A DNA stretch of 41,917 nucleotides from Hyphomicrobiaceae bacterium (GTDB lineage Bacteria > Pseudomonadota > Alphaproteobacteria > Rhizobiales > Xanthobacteraceae), in contig CANJBX010000030.1 in assembly GCA_947472885.1 (NCBI GenBank), positions 1 to 41,917 of the forward strand, given 5' to 3'. This document shows positions 26,440 to 36,766 of the stretch, in pieces. The notes below the pieces were generated by a model. That model was not told where the DNA came from, did not search any database, and saw only the letters and a program-made list of their open reading frames with translations. The position numbers were made by a program, and so were the translations under genes. Positions within the stretch are counted from its first letter, which is position 1. Each line of letters starts with the position of its first letter.

Positions 26440-27552
26440 ATGAACAATCAGACCCCCACTTCTGCGCTTGAAACCAGCGCTCGCGTCTCGGCGGCCGTCG
26501 AGGCGATGGCGCGTGGCGAAATCGTTGTCGTTTCCGACGACGACGATCGCGAGAACGAAGGCGATCTGTTTGTTGCGGCTTCGCTCTGCACGCCGGAGAA
26601 GATGGCATTCATCATCCGCCATACGTCGGGCATCGTCTGCGCGCCACTCGCTGCGGAAGATGCACGGCGGCTGCGGCTCGACCCGATGGTGTCGGTGAAC
26701 GACGCACCGCTCGGAACGGCTTTCACGGTTTCCGTCGATTTCAAGCACGGCCTGACGACGGGCATTTCGGCGGAAGAACGCACCAATACCGTGCGCGGGA
26801 TCGCCAACGGCAACACCGGCGCCAACGACTTCGTGCGGCCCGGCCATGTGTTTCCGTTGATCGCGAAAGAAGGCGGCGTGCTGATGCGCTCAGGCCATAC
26901 CGAAGCCTGCGTCGATCTCTGCCGCCTTGCCGGATTGCCGGCAGTTGGCGTGCTTGCCGAACTCATGAACGACGACGGCACGGTGATGCGCGGCAAGGAC
27001 GTGCTGGAGTTCGCCGCCCGGCACAACCTCAAGTTTGTTTCGATTGCCGATCTGATTTCCTATCGCCAGGCCCGTGACAAGCTCGTCGAGCGTGTCGGTG
27101 AGTTTCCCGTTGCGACTTCGATTGGCGAACTCAAGGGTTACGCCTATCGCACGCCGTTCGATCAGGTATTTCACGTTGCCGTGGTGCATGGCCGCATCGG
27201 CGACGGCAAGGATGTGCTTGTCCGCTTGCATCGCGCCAACCTCATCAACGATGTGTTCGGTCAGCGCCGCCCGATCCATGAAGCCCTGCAGCGGTTCGAG
27301 CATGTCGGGCGCGGCGTCATCATCTTCCTGCGCGACGGCACGGCGGGCGTGCCGGTGACGGCGCTGCCGGATACTTCCGCTTCGGAAGAAATGCGGACCC
27401 GGCAGTGGCGCGAGGTCGGCCTTGGGGCGCAAATCCTGCGCGACCTCGGCATCTCTTCCATCCGGCTGATGACCTCGGCGCATCACCGCTATGTGGGTCT
27501 TGCCGGGTTCGGCATCGAGATTACCGGCACCGAGCCGCTCGGGTCCAAATAA
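26440..27552 (+). CDS. ribB: 3,4-dihydroxy-2-butanone-4-phosphate synthase with degenerate GTP cyclohydrolase II-like domain
   Basis: The N-terminal 205 residues are a complete DHBP synthase, which makes the four-carbon unit of riboflavin from ribulose 5-phosphate: DDDDRENEGD at 33-42, HTSGIVCAPL, TTGISAEERTNT, and RSGHTEACVDL with the catalytic His at 153. The C-terminal 160 residues align in layout with GTP cyclohydrolase II but lack the zinc cysteines and GDxFGSxRC; the equivalent stretch reads HGRIGDGKDVLVRLHRANLINDVFG. Such RibB proteins with an inactive second half (the RibBX type) are common in proteobacteria. I see no FMN riboswitch in the 127 nt upstream. A GTGGCGGC-AGG-GCCGCCAC hairpin follows at 27559-27577. 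Confidence 0.9.
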   Translation: MNNQTPTSALETSARVSAAVEAMARGEIVVVSDDDDRENEGDLFVAASLCTPEKMAFIIRHTSGIVCAPLAAEDARRLRLDPMVSVNDAPLGTAFTVSVDFKHGLTTGISAEERTNTVRGIANGNTGANDFVRPGHVFPLIAKEGGVLMRSGHTEACVDLCRLAGLPAVGVLAELMNDDGTVMRGKDVLEFAARHNLKFVSIADLISYRQARDKLVERVGEFPVATSIGELKGYAYRTPFDQVFHVAVVHGRIGDGKDVLVRLHRANLINDVFGQRRPIHEALQRFEHVGRGVIIFLRDGTAGVPVTALPDTSASEEMRTRQWREVGLGAQILRDLGISSIRLMTSAHHRYVGLAGFGIEITGTEPLGSK

Positions 27553-27671
27553 TGGATAGTGGCGGCAGGGCCGCCACATTCGCTCCACCCAACTTCCCGT
27601 GAATTGAGTGCGGCGCGGCTTCCCCGCGCGCAGCAGCCATGGCAGCATTGCCGTGACTGTTGGAGAGTCGA

Positions 27672-28568
27672 ATGGGTGCTTCCCGCCTTTTGACGCGTCT
27701 CTTGCCACGTTTGCCGAGGCTTGCCGCCGTGACGGCTGTCGTGGCGCTTGGCGGGATCGCAATATGGAGCGCCGGCATTGCGGCGCCGTTGTTTGCCGAC
27801 CTCAACAAGAAGACGGCGCAGACCAATGTCGATGTCGAACTCGTCATTGCGGTCGATATCTCCTACTCGATGGACCCCGAGGAGCAGGCGCTACAGCGCG
27901 AAGGCTATATTGTCGGCCTGACCTCGCCGGAGTTTCTCAACGCGCTCAGGCAGGGAATGCATGGGCGCGTGGCCATCACCTATTTCGAATGGGCGGGCGC
28001 CGCCGACCAGCGGGTCGTGGTGCCGTGGCGCATCATCGATGGTGCGGCCTCGGCAAAGGCGCTGGTCGATGAAATCGCCGCTGCGCCGTACCGGCGTTCC
28101 TACCGCACGTCGATTTCAGGCGCCTTGCTGTTCGCCGGGCCGCTGTTCGAGAATTCCGGATACCGCGGCATCCGCCGTGTGATCGATGTGTCGGGCGACG
28201 GCGCCAACAATCAGGGCCCGCCGGTGACGATTGTGCGCGATCAGTTGATTGAGCGCGGCATTACCATCAACGGCCTGCCGATCATGGTGAAGCGCCCGTC
28301 GAATGCGAACATGGATCTTGAGAACCTCGACATCTATTACGAGGACTGCGTCATCGGCGGTCCAGGCGCATTCATGATCGCCATCAAGGACCGCGATAAA
28401 TTCAAGGAAGCCACGCGCACCAAGCTGGTGCTGGAAATCGCGGGACTTCAGCCGGAGGCCCGCGTGATCCCGGCAGCGGCCGACGCGCCGCGCGTATCGT
28501 GCATGATTGGCGAGCAGATGTGGCGTTATCGGTGGGGCGGCGGTGGCGGCGGGCCTGACTTTCAATAG
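27672..28568 (+). CDS. DUF1194 domain-containing protein (von Willebrand factor A-like)
   Basis: A 298-residue exported protein. A long hydrophobic N-terminal segment (about 15-42) acts as signal or anchor. The DUF1194 domain begins at about 55 with VELVIAVDISYSMDPEE; DxSxS at 62-66 is a MIDAS-type metal site as in vWA domains. VIDVSGDGANNQGPPV and GLPIMVK are other conserved family stretches; the C-terminus is Gly-rich. The role is unknown; vWA domains generally mediate metal-dependent protein contacts. The ATG at 27672 has GGAGAG 4 nt upstream. It converges with the RNA methyltransferase gene with 11 nt between them. Confidence 0.85.
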   Translation: MGASRLLTRLLPRLPRLAAVTAVVALGGIAIWSAGIAAPLFADLNKKTAQTNVDVELVIAVDISYSMDPEEQALQREGYIVGLTSPEFLNALRQGMHGRVAITYFEWAGAADQRVVVPWRIIDGAASAKALVDEIAAAPYRRSYRTSISGALLFAGPLFENSGYRGIRRVIDVSGDGANNQGPPVTIVRDQLIERGITINGLPIMVKRPSNANMDLENLDIYYEDCVIGGPGAFMIAIKDRDKFKEATRTKLVLEIAGLQPEARVIPAAADAPRVSCMIGEQMWRYRWGGGGGGPDFQ

Positions 28569-28579
28569 GTCGCAGCGAC

Positions 28580-29812
28580 TCAGCGCACGAACTTCGCCAC
28601 CACTTCGACATGGCCTGAATAACGGAACTGGTCGATCGGCGTGACCGTCTTGAGCTTGTAGCCGCCGTCGATGAGGACTTTCGCATCGCGCGCCAGCGTT
28701 GTCGGGTTGCAAGATACCGCGACCACGATTTTCGCCTTGCTCCTGGCGATCTCCACCGCCTGCGCTTCCGCGCCCTGACGCGGCGGATCGAACACAATGG
28801 CGTCGGCGGCGAGTTCCTGCGCGACCATCGGCTGACGGAACAGGTCGCGGCGCTTTGCCGTGACCGGCTTGAGCCCGCTGGCGGGTGCGGCCTTGATGAG
28901 GGCGGCTACCGCCGGTTCGTCGCTGTCCGCTGCGCTGACGCGGGCGAATTCGGCAATTCTCAGTGCAAACGGCCCGACGCCGCAGAACAGATCGACGGCG
29001 GTCTTCACGCCCTTGAGATGTCCGATCACTATGCGGGCGAGGGTGGCTTCGCCTTCCCCGGTCGCTTGCAGGAATGCGCCGGGCGGCAACTCGACGGTGG
29101 CGCGGCCCATGGTGACGGTCGGCGCAGCGCGCTGGATGACCATCTCGCCATGACGGGTGATGCGGGCCAGGCGGTGCTGCTCGGCGAGTTGCGCCAGCGC
29201 GCCGGAGATGCGCGACGTCAGCGGGCCGGAGCCGCGAACATCGACATCGAGGCCGTTGTTCGTTGCCGTCGTTTGAATATCGAGCGGCTTCTTGATGGGC
29301 GACAACAGTTGCGCGATGGCCCATGCGGCGGGAATGGCCCCGGCAAGCGCAGGACTCAATACCGGGCAGCGATCAATCGGCACAATATGATGTGCGGCGG
29401 CGGCGGCGAAACCGACGCTCAGCACGTCGTGGCTTCCCAAACGTGCATGAAACGTCGCGCGGCGGCGCCCGGCGCCATGTGCATCGATGATGGGCGCAAC
29501 ATCCGCTTCGATGTCGGCCTGATGGAACGCGGCAACGACAAGCTCGCGCTTCCACGCCTGATACTTTGCCGTTTCCCAATGCTGCATGGCGCAGCCGCCG
29601 CATACGGAGAAATGCGGGCATACCGGCGCGATGCGCTCGGGGCTGGCTTTGATGACCTCGACCAGCGTGCGGCGTTCGTGCTGGCCCGGCCCAGGTATGA
29701 CGCTGACAGTTTCACCCGGCAGTGTGTAACGGACATAGAGCGGACCATCGGCGCTGTCGGCGATGCCGTCGCCGAGGTGGCCAAGCCGGTCGATGACGAT
29801 CTGTTCGGTCAT
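28580..29812 (-). CDS. Class I SAM-dependent RNA methyltransferase (RlmD/TrmA-type, m5U) with Fe-S cluster
   Basis: A 410-residue RNA (uracil-C5) methyltransferase. An N-terminal TRAM-like domain is followed by the 4Fe-4S ligands C65, C71 and C74 ([10 protein letters not shown]) and C149. The SAM-binding domain has [24 protein letters not shown], and the catalytic Cys at about 368 in [13 protein letters not shown], with the general base Glu at about 403 near the C-terminus. The substrate is probably 23S rRNA or tRNA uridine. Its ATG overlaps the MATE gene's stop by 4 nt (ATGA), and it is the last gene of a minus-strand chain starting at dxs. Confidence 0.9.
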   Translation of the reverse strand: MTEQIVIDRLGHLGDGIADSADGPLYVRYTLPGETVSVIPGPGQHERRTLVEVIKASPERIAPVCPHFSVCGGCAMQHWETAKYQAWKRELVVAAFHQADIEADVAPIIDAHGAGRRRATFHARLGSHDVLSVGFAAAAAHHIVPIDRCPVLSPALAGAIPAAWAIAQLLSPIKKPLDIQTTATNNGLDVDVRGSGPLTSRISGALAQLAEQHRLARITRHGEMVIQRAAPTVTMGRATVELPPGAFLQATGEGEATLARIVIGHLKGVKTAVDLFCGVGPFALRIAEFARVSAADSDEPAVAALIKAAPASGLKPVTAKRRDLFRQPMVAQELAADAIVFDPPRQGAEAQAVEIARSKAKIVVAVSCNPTTLARDAKVLIDGGYKLKTVTPIDQFRYSGHVEVVAKFVR

Positions 29813-31218
29813 AGGCTTTGCGTGGTGGCGGCAGCGACGATATCCGGACGACGGAGCAGAATAAGCAGCCGCGCGATCAGGAGTATCGCATAAACAAACA
29901 CGCTCAGCGACAGGCCGATCCAGACGCCGGCAGCACCCGTACCCAGGTTGAACGCCAGAACATAGGCCGCTGGGAACCCGATCAGCCAGAAACTCAGGGC
30001 CGATAAAAGCAGTGGAATACGGGTATCGTTCAGGCCGCGTAGCGCGCCGATGGTGATGGTCTGGATGCCGTCGGCAATGAAGAATGTCGCGCCGAGTACG
30101 AGCAGGCTTGCTGCCAACGCAACGGTCTGGACATCCGCGTTCCCGCCCAGAAACAGCGCCGGAATTTCGTTGCGGAAGACAGCCGTCAATAGCGCCATCG
30201 CGCTCATGAAGACGATGCCAAGCAGTATTGCGGCAAAGCCCGCGCGCCGTGCGCCGACGGCATCGCGCCGCCCGACGGCCTGCCCGACACGAACGGTGGC
30301 TGCGAGGCTGATGCCGAGCGGCACCATGAAGACGATGGATGCGACCTGCAATGCGATCTGATGGCCGACCAGTGCTGTCGTGCTGATCCAGCCCATCATG
30401 ACGGCGGCGAAGGCGAACAGGCTGTATTCAAGGAGATAGGTGCCGGAGATCGGCAGGCCGAGGATCATCAGTTCCCACAGCAGCTTCCAGTCGGCGCGCC
30501 AGAATCCGCCGAGCAGATGAAACTTGCGAAACGGCCGGCGCATGAGGACGACCCAGCCGCCCGCGACGCACATGGCGAGATTCACGATGGTGGTTGCGAG
30601 GCCGGCGCCCAGCAGGTCGAGTCGCGGAAGCCCGTACGTACCGTGGATCAATGCGTAGGCCAGCACGAGATTGGCGGGGATGGCGACAAGCGTGATCCAG
30701 AGTGCGGGTTGCGGGCGGTCAACCGCGCTCATGAAGCTGCGGAGCGCGATGAACCAGCAGGCCGGCACCATGCTCCAGGCGATGCCATCGAGATAACGGC
30801 CTGCAAGTGCCGCAACCTCGACAGATTGGCCGAGCGCGACCAGCAGCGAACTGGCCTGAAGCTGATATACCATCAGGGGAATGCCAATGATTGTGATGGC
30901 GCGCAGCCCGGCGTGGAGCGCGCTGCGGACATTGCGCGGCTTGCGTGCGCCAACGGCCTGCGATGCCAGCGGCGCAACCGCCGAAGCAAGCCCGAGACAC
31001 AGCATGAAGGCGGAGAACAACACCGCGTGGCCGAGCGCAGCCGCACCAACCGCGTCGTCGCCCAGGCGCCCGATCAGCGCGAGGTCTGTCGTCATCATCG
31101 CCACCTGACCGAGTTGCGTCAGTGCAATCGGCACGGCAAGCGTAATGGTTGCAGAAATTTCCGCGCGCCAAATTGTGGCGGCGCTGGGTGCCGCGGTGTC
31201 GAGACTGGTGGCCGTCAT
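29809..31218 (-). CDS. MATE-family efflux transporter
   Basis: A 469-residue polytopic inner-membrane protein with about 12 hydrophobic segments in two similar halves, as in NorM-type MATE exporters. These export cationic drugs or metabolites with Na+ or H+ antiport. Recognisable pieces are [24 protein letters not shown] at the start and [19 protein letters not shown] in the second half. Start and stop both overlap neighbours by 4 nt (ATGA): tlyA upstream and the RNA methyltransferase downstream. Substrate unknown; the setting between two RNA methyltransferase genes gives no hint. Confidence 0.9.
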   Translation of the reverse strand: MTATSLDTAAPSAATIWRAEISATITLAVPIALTQLGQVAMMTTDLALIGRLGDDAVGAAALGHAVLFSAFMLCLGLASAVAPLASQAVGARKPRNVRSALHAGLRAITIIGIPLMVYQLQASSLLVALGQSVEVAALAGRYLDGIAWSMVPACWFIALRSFMSAVDRPQPALWITLVAIPANLVLAYALIHGTYGLPRLDLLGAGLATTIVNLAMCVAGGWVVLMRRPFRKFHLLGGFWRADWKLLWELMILGLPISGTYLLEYSLFAFAAVMMGWISTTALVGHQIALQVASIVFMVPLGISLAATVRVGQAVGRRDAVGARRAGFAAILLGIVFMSAMALLTAVFRNEIPALFLGGNADVQTVALAASLLVLGATFFIADGIQTITIGALRGLNDTRIPLLLSALSFWLIGFPAAYVLAFNLGTGAAGVWIGLSLSVFVYAILLIARLLILLRRPDIVAAATTQSL

Positions 31219-31988
31219 CGCGGCAACATACCCGCTGAAGGCGCGGATGAAAGCGTTTCATCGCGATTCGCGATGACAAAGAATTCAATATTGCCGTCGC
31301 CGCCGGTAATCGGCGAAGGAAAGGCCGCGCGGACGCGCCATCCGTGCGACGAGATAAAGGTCGCGATATCGTCACATACTTGTGACCGCAGCGATTCTTC
31401 GCGGACGATGCCCTTCTTCAGCGCGCTGCGCTTGAGTTCGAATTGCGGTTTGATCAGTGCGATGAGCGTGCAGTGCGATGCGGCGAGTGAAAATGCCGCA
31501 GGTAATATCAGCTTGAGCGAGATGAAGCTGGCGTCGATGACGATGATTTCCGGCGGTTCGCCAAGTTGCGCCGGCGTCACGTTGCGGATGTCGGTGCCTT
31601 CGAGCGAAATGATTTCGGAGCGGACCTGCAGGCTCGGGTGAAGCTGGCCATGTCCGACATCGATGGCGTAGACGCGTTTCGCGCCCCTCAGCGCCAGCAC
31701 TTCGGAAAAGCCGCCGGTTGACGCGCCGATGTCGAGGCAGATCGTGCCTGCAACATGGGTGTTACCGTGATCGAGTGCGGCTGCGAGTTTCACGCCGCCG
31801 CGTGAGACATAGGGGTGCGCGGGCGTTGCGGACAGTTCTGCGTCGATAAAGACTTCTGCGGCGGCCTTTACGGCACTCACACCGTTCACGGTCACGAGGC
31901 CGGCGGCGATGGCGGCCTGCGCCTTGGCGCGGCTTTCGAAAAAGCCACGTTCGACGAGCAAAAGATCGATGCGGCGGCGGGTGGTCAT
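31215..31988 (-). CDS. tlyA: TlyA-family rRNA 2'-O-methyltransferase (S4 + FtsJ domains)
   Basis: A 257-residue protein: an S4 RNA-binding domain at residues 4-60 (RIDLLLVERGFFESRAKAQAAIAAGLVTVNG), then an FtsJ-like methyltransferase with the SAM motif LDIGASTGGFSEVLALRGAKRVYAIDVGHGQL and IKPQFELK. TlyA methylates 16S and 23S rRNA riboses in mycobacteria; many such proteins have unproven targets, and some act as hemolysins when overexpressed. I use the ATG at 31988; a GTG at 32030 is in frame. It lies 60 nt after the small membrane protein gene and overlaps MATE by 4 nt. Confidence 0.88.
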   Translation of the reverse strand: MTTRRRIDLLLVERGFFESRAKAQAAIAAGLVTVNGVSAVKAAAEVFIDAELSATPAHPYVSRGGVKLAAALDHGNTHVAGTICLDIGASTGGFSEVLALRGAKRVYAIDVGHGQLHPSLQVRSEIISLEGTDIRNVTPAQLGEPPEIIVIDASFISLKLILPAAFSLAASHCTLIALIKPQFELKRSALKKGIVREESLRSQVCDDIATFISSHGWRVRAAFPSPITGGDGNIEFFVIANRDETLSSAPSAGMLPR

Positions 31989-32048
31989 GATCTCGGATAT
32001 CTGCGTGGCGCCGCAAAGGCGCGCGGCCACTAAAGCGTCAGGAGCGGC

Positions 32049-32498
32049 TTAATTGGCGGCTGTGAAGAGATAATAAAACGTGCCGCTGAAGGCGGCGATG
32101 TACGACACCAACCCGAAACTGAGCAATCGCCGGGTCATGGTGTAATGCTGCACGATGTCCGAGGTGCCATCCTTGTTGGCCATCGTCGGCCGTCCGGTCT
32201 TCTTCGGCGCTTCGGTCTTGCCGGCCAGTTCGAGGATTTTCTTGTCGTCGAGGCGGCTCTTGGCGTGCCAGCTGAAAATGATCAGGGCGATAATCATCAG
32301 GAACCAGATGTAATATTGCCCAAGCTGCATGCGGAAAAACAAAGTGCCCGAAACAACACCAACGAAGATCATGACCGGCGCCGCATAGCGGGCGCGGTCG
32401 TTCTGCGCGAACGTGCGCAGCGCGTAGCGCAGCATCAGGAAGCTTGCGACCGTAAACAAAAGAAACGTTACGGCAGGCGATGCTGCGGCCTGGTTCAT
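32049..32498 (-). CDS. Small membrane protein of unknown function (149 aa)
   Basis: A 149-residue protein with about four membrane segments (9-27, 38-56, 62-78, 124-144) and a polar loop at about 80-120 rich in Lys and Asp ([19 protein letters not shown]). I recognise no family. Its ATG overlaps the TGA of dxs by 4 nt, so translation is coupled to dxs, and it sits ahead of tlyA in the same chain. The start codon follows directly from that overlap. Confidence 0.75.
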   Translation of the reverse strand: MNQAAASPAVTFLLFTVASFLMLRYALRTFAQNDRARYAAPVMIFVGVVSGTLFFRMQLGQYYIWFLMIIALIIFSWHAKSRLDDKKILELAGKTEAPKKTGRPTMANKDGTSDIVQHYTMTRRLLSFGLVSYIAAFSGTFYYLFTAAN

Positions 32499-34411
32499 GC
32501 GAGCTTCACGGTGTCTGAAAGGTTCTTGCCAAGCGCCTCGAACACTTTGGCGACGATGCCCGGTGCATCGAGTCCCGCCTTGGCGTACATGGCCGCAGGC
32601 GTGTCGTGGTCGATGAACGTATCCGGCAGCACCATCGACCGAACCTTGATGTGGCCATCGAGTGCGCCGGCATCCGCCAGCGCCTGCAATACATAGCTAC
32701 CGAACCCGCCGATGGAGCCTTCCTCGATGGTGATCAGCACTTCGTGGTTACGCGCGAGGCGCAGCACGAGGTCGGTGTCGAGCGGCTTGGCGAAGCGCGC
32801 ATCGGCAACCGTTGTCGAAAGGCCGAGCGCGGCCAGTTCGTCGGCGGCCTTGAGGCATTCGCCGAGACGCGCGCCGAACGAGAGGAGTGCAACCTTGTGG
32901 CCTTCACGCAGGACGCGACCCTTGCCGATTTCGAGCGGCTTGCCTTCGGCGGGCATCTCTACGCCCAGGCCTTCGCCGCGCGGATAGCGCAGCGCGGAGG
33001 GGCGGTCGTCGATGGCAACCGCAGTCGCGACCATGTGAACCAGATCGGCTTCATCCGCCGCCGCCATCACGACAAAGCTTGGCAGGCAGCCGAGATAGGC
33101 AATGTCGAACGAGCCCGCGTGGGTTGGGCCGTCGGCGCCGACGAGGCCGGCGCGGTCGATGGCGAAGCGCACGGGCAATTTCTGAATCGCGACATCATGC
33201 ACGACCTGATCGTAGCCGCGCTGCAGGAAGGTCGAATAGATCGCGGCGAACGGCTTGTATCCTTCGGTCGCAAGCCCCGCGGCAAATGTTACGGCGTGCT
33301 GCTCTGCGATGCCGACATCGAATGAGCGATCCGGAAACTTTTCAGCAAACAGATCGAGACCCGTCCCAGAGGGCATCGCGGCATTGATCGCGACAATCTT
33401 GGGGTCTTTCCGGGCTTCCGCGACAAGGCTCTCGCCGAACACCTTGGTATAGGACGGCGCGTTGGATTTCGACTTCGCCTGTGCGCCGGTGGCAACATCG
33501 AATTTGACGACGCCATGATACTTGTCGGCGGAAGTCTCGGCCGGCGGATAACCCTTGCCCTTCTGCGTGACGACGTGGACCAGGATCGGGCCTCTCTCGG
33601 CGTCGCGGACGTTCTTCAGAACGGGGAGCAGGTGGTCGAGGTTATGGCCGTCGATGGGGCCGACGTAATAGAAACCCAGCTCCTCGAACATCGTGCCGCC
33701 GGTCCAGAACCCGCGCGCGTACTCTTCGGCCTTCTGCGCCTTGTCGTAAAAGAACTTCGGCAGGTGCCTGGCGAGCTGCTTGCCGGCCTCGCGTAGCGAC
33801 AGATATTGCTTACCTGAAACAAGCCGCGCCAGATATGACGACATCGCGCCAACCGGCGGTGCGATCGACATATCGTTATCGTTGAGAATGACAATCAGCC
33901 GTTCGGCCCGCGCGCCGGCGTTGTTCATCGCCTCATAGGCCATGCCGGCTGACATCGAGCCGTCGCCGATCACGCACACGACATTGTTGGTCTTGCCGGC
34001 GAGATCGCGCGCGACCGCCATGCCAAGGCCAGCGGAGATCGAGGTCGATGCGTGGGCGGCGCCGAACGGATCGTATTCGCTCTCGGTGCGCTTGGTGAAA
34101 CCCGAGAGACCTGCGCCTTGCCGGAGCGTGCGGATGCGGTCGCGGCGGCCGGTGAGAATTTTATGCGGATAGGCCTGATGGCCGACGTCCCACACCAGGC
34201 GATCTTCCGGCGTGTTGAACACGTAATGCAGCGCGACGGTGAGTTCGACGACGCCGAGGCCCGCACCGAGATGGCCGCCGGTGACGGCGACGGCATCGAT
34301 GGTTTCCTGACGCAGTTCGGCAGCAAGCTGCGGCAGCGCCTTGGCGTCGAGCTTACGCAAATCGCGCGGCGTTTTCACCTGGTCGAGCAGGGGCGTTTTA
34401 GGGCCGGACAT
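32495..34411 (-). CDS. dxs: 1-deoxy-D-xylulose-5-phosphate synthase
   Basis: DXS condenses pyruvate with glyceraldehyde 3-phosphate, the first step of the MEP isoprenoid pathway, using thiamine diphosphate and Mg2+. The protein has 638 residues, the standard length. Features: [18 protein letters not shown] (about 74-91), the TPP/Mg motif [16 protein letters not shown] at about 149-164, NDNDMSI, the transketolase [12 protein letters not shown] motif in the central domain, and [16 protein letters not shown] use the ATG at 34411 with AGGGA upstream; extension to 34651 lacks any family similarity. It leads a chain with the small membrane protein, tlyA, MATE and an RNA methyltransferase. Confidence 0.95.
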   Translation of the reverse strand: MSGPKTPLLDQVKTPRDLRKLDAKALPQLAAELRQETIDAVAVTGGHLGAGLGVVELTVALHYVFNTPEDRLVWDVGHQAYPHKILTGRRDRIRTLRQGAGLSGFTKRTESEYDPFGAAHASTSISAGLGMAVARDLAGKTNNVVCVIGDGSMSAGMAYEAMNNAGARAERLIVILNDNDMSIAPPVGAMSSYLARLVSGKQYLSLREAGKQLARHLPKFFYDKAQKAEEYARGFWTGGTMFEELGFYYVGPIDGHNLDHLLPVLKNVRDAERGPILVHVVTQKGKGYPPAETSADKYHGVVKFDVATGAQAKSKSNAPSYTKVFGESLVAEARKDPKIVAINAAMPSGTGLDLFAEKFPDRSFDVGIAEQHAVTFAAGLATEGYKPFAAIYSTFLQRGYDQVVHDVAIQKLPVRFAIDRAGLVGADGPTHAGSFDIAYLGCLPSFVVMAAADEADLVHMVATAVAIDDRPSALRYPRGEGLGVEMPAEGKPLEIGKGRVLREGHKVALLSFGARLGECLKAADELAALGLSTTVADARFAKPLDTDLVLRLARNHEVLITIEEGSIGGFGSYVLQALADAGALDGHIKVRSMVLPDTFIDHDTPAAMYAKAGLDAPGIVAKVFEALGKNLSDTVKLA

Positions 34412-34633
34412 TGGTATTTCCCTGGCGAAACAGGTCGCCGGTGCTTCGCGCGTTGTTGCAGCTAGACTTAACCTCAAGTCGGCACAATTCAAAGGGAATT
34501 TGGCCTGAAATAACATCAGAAATGGGGCGTTTGAACAGGCTTTGCGGTCGTTTTGGCAGACTTTCCATGGGGCGCATTGACGGCCTGTTCCGATTGCTGC
34601 ACAGGCATGGCCGGACGCGGGATGGGCGGTTTG

Positions 34634-35842
34634 ATGATTTCGAAGCGGCACGTTTTCTTCCTCGCCGGATACGACCCGATTGACCTCGGCTCACAGCACA
34701 AGCGGTTTCGGCGCGAGGCGGCCAAATTTGAAAAAACGTGGAGCGTTTCCGCTAACGTTTCGGATATCGAAACGGTGGAAGGCAGCGCGTGCTGGACGCT
34801 GATGACGCGTGGACCGAACTGGACCGCCTCCACGGTGTTCGAGCCGCTCGACTGGCACGACGTGGTCGCTGCCGATCTTGCGCGGCCGGCAATTCCCCGG
34901 TTGTTCGAGGGCTTCATCGCATTCGCGGATTTCCTGTTCAGTGGGACGGCCTTCCGTTACTTCGCGGCGAGCTGGCGCTACGGCCTGTTTTTCATGATGC
35001 CGTTTTTCTACCTGCTGATATTTGCGGCGGCTGGAATAGCGGCGGGCGCGGTGCTGGCGTGCTTTGCAGGAGCGGGCACGCTGGCTGCTATCGCGATAAC
35101 GCTTGTGGTCGCGCTTGTGATCTTCGCGGTGCTGAGAATCTGGCCGGGGCGGCGCTGGCGCATCGACCAGGCGCTGGCCGACTGGATTTTCGCGCGCGAC
35201 TTCATGTATGGGCGGCGCAAGGATGTCGAGCAACGCCTCGATGGATTTGCAAAACGCATTGTAGCTGCGGCGCGCAACAACAACGCCGATGAAATTCTGG
35301 TCGTCGGACACAGCCTCGGCGCAACGATGGCGGTGGAAGTCATTGAGCGCGCGCTTGCGCAGGACGCGGCGCTGGCTGCGCATGGTCCAAAAATTTCCCT
35401 GCTGACGGTGGGGGCGACCATTCCGAAGATTGCGCTGCATCCGGCGGGCAAGCAGTTGCGTGCCGGCATGGCGCGCATCGCGGCGGAGCCTGGAATCTTC
35501 TGGACGGAGTATCAGGCGCGGCGCGATCCGATCAGCTTCTACAAATACGATCCGGCGGCGCTGCGTGTGTTTCACGCCAATGTGCCGGGGCAGAAGCCGC
35601 ATATCTGTCTCGTCGGTCTCAAGGACATGCTGGCGCCGGACACGTTCGCGCACCACAAGCTCAACCACATGCGGCTGCACTATCAATTCGTGATGGCGAA
35701 CGAGCGCCGCGCGCTGTACGACTATTTCATGCTGCTGGCCGGACCCGGTTCGTGCGAAGACGTGTCCACGCGCCATGCCGGTGCGCTCGACGCCTATGGC
35801 GAAGACGGCAGCTACCGCGAACCCTTCAAAGGCGACCGATGA
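34634..35842 (+). CDS. Membrane-anchored alpha/beta-hydrolase-fold protein of unknown substrate
   Basis: A protein of about 402 residues. A soluble N-terminal part ([13 protein letters not shown], a Rossmann-like first strand) is followed by two membrane helices at about 119-143 and 147-168, then a hydrolase-type half with the nucleophile elbow VVGHSLGAT (Ser at about 227) and later [14 protein letters not shown] and [15 protein letters not shown]. The serine motif is that of lipases and esterases; the substrate is unknown. The start at 34634 is the ATG nearest to the conserved sequence; ATG at 34622 and 34553 are also in frame. Its TGA overlaps the ATG of the next gene by 4 nt, so the two act together. 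Confidence 0.75.
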   Translation: MISKRHVFFLAGYDPIDLGSQHKRFRREAAKFEKTWSVSANVSDIETVEGSACWTLMTRGPNWTASTVFEPLDWHDVVAADLARPAIPRLFEGFIAFADFLFSGTAFRYFAASWRYGLFFMMPFFYLLIFAAAGIAAGAVLACFAGAGTLAAIAITLVVALVIFAVLRIWPGRRWRIDQALADWIFARDFMYGRRKDVEQRLDGFAKRIVAAARNNNADEILVVGHSLGATMAVEVIERALAQDAALAAHGPKISLLTVGATIPKIALHPAGKQLRAGMARIAAEPGIFWTEYQARRDPISFYKYDPAALRVFHANVPGQKPHICLVGLKDMLAPDTFAHHKLNHMRLHYQFVMANERRALYDYFMLLAGPGSCEDVSTRHAGALDAYGEDGSYREPFKGDR

Positions 35843-36423
35843 CGCTGACTGCTGCGAAGATTATCTGGCTCCTTGGCTGCATTGCGTGGTGGGCGATCCG
35901 CTATCCGCACCAGCGCCGCTCCCGCAAGACGGCGATTGCGAGTAGCACGCAGAAGCCGCTTGAGCGCGTTCTGTTGGGAATTTCCTTCAGCGGGTTGTTT
36001 CTGGTCCCGCTGTTCTACGTCATTACCCAGCAGCCGAAATTTGCGTCCTACGCCTTTCAGCCTGTGCTGGCGTGGCTCGGCGCGGCGTTGTTTGTCGTCA
36101 CGCTTTATCTCTTCTACGCGGTGCACCGCGATCTCGGCCGCTCATGGTCGGTGACGCTGGAACTGCGTGACAAGCACGCATTGATCACGCACGGGGTTTA
36201 CCGCTATGTCCGCCATCCGATGTATTCGGCGTTCTGGATGTGGGCGATTGCGCAGGCGCTGCTGCTGCCGAACTGGCTTGCCGGACTTTCCGGCATCGCC
36301 GGCTTTGGAACGCTTTATTTCTGCCGCGTCAGGAACGAAGAGCGCATGATGCAGGCAGCGTTCGGCGCGGAATACGAAGATTACGCGGCGCGCACCAAGC
36401 GGATTATTCCCGGAATTTACTGA
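35839..36423 (+). CDS. Isoprenylcysteine carboxyl methyltransferase / PEMT-family membrane methyltransferase
   Basis: A 194-residue protein with four to five membrane segments. The SAM-binding C-terminal region is clear: GVYRYVRHPMYSAFWMW and RNEERMMQAAFGAEYEDYAARTKRIIP, the pattern shared by ICMT, NnrU-like and phospholipid N-methyltransferases. In bacteria these methylate small hydrophobic or lipid substrates; the true substrate is unknown. It starts inside the hydrolase's stop codon (ATGA at 35839-35842), so the two form a translationally coupled pair. It converges with xseB, 17 nt apart. Confidence 0.85.
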   Translation: MTLTAAKIIWLLGCIAWWAIRYPHQRRSRKTAIASSTQKPLERVLLGISFSGLFLVPLFYVITQQPKFASYAFQPVLAWLGAALFVVTLYLFYAVHRDLGRSWSVTLELRDKHALITHGVYRYVRHPMYSAFWMWAIAQALLLPNWLAGLSGIAGFGTLYFCRVRNEERMMQAAFGAEYEDYAARTKRIIPGIY

Positions 36424-36440
36424 AGGTCAGCCCAATCGGA

Positions 36441-36692
36441 TTAGCCAACGTCGAGCGGCTCGCTGCCCTTCGGCTTGCCGGAGGCATCCAGCGTGATCTT
36501 CTCGACCCGCGCCTCGGCCTGCTGCAGCAACTCCTGGCAGCGGCGCTTGAGCGATTCGCCACGCTCGTAGATCGCGACGGATTCCTCAAGCGGGACCTTG
36601 CCTTCCTCGAGCCGCTTCACGATCGATTCAAGTTCCTCGATGGCTTTCTCGAACGAGAGCTTTTTGACGTCGGCATGGGTGTTGTCGGCCAC
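36441..36692 (-). CDS. xseB: Exodeoxyribonuclease VII small subunit
   Basis: An 83-residue, mostly helical protein with the conserved stretch [41 protein letters not shown]. XseB binds in several copies to XseA to form exonuclease VII, which degrades single-stranded DNA. The start is a GTG at 36692 with AGGATTTTCCC before it. In related genomes xseB lies upstream of dxs; here a plus-strand hydrolase/methyltransferase pair is in between. The deacetylase gene lies 74 nt upstream on the same strand. Confidence 0.92.
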   Translation of the reverse strand: MADNTHADVKKLSFEKAIEELESIVKRLEEGKVPLEESVAIYERGESLKRRCQELLQQAEARVEKITLDASGKPKGSEPLDVG

Positions 36693-36766
36693 GGGAAAAT
36701 CCTGACTGTGTAGGTCTCTTGCGAATCGGGCGAATCCTAGCGTGAACGGCAGCAGCGTTCGACCTG

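Noticed and set aside
27559-27577. GTGGCGGC-AGG-GCCGCCAC hairpin as intrinsic terminator of ribB
   Set aside because: Good 8-bp stem, but the following bases are not T-rich, so intrinsic termination is not supported.
30361-31641. Long plus-strand frame of 426 codons opposite the MATE gene
   Set aside because: Antisense to a clear polytopic transporter and to tlyA; composition is that of a shadow frame.
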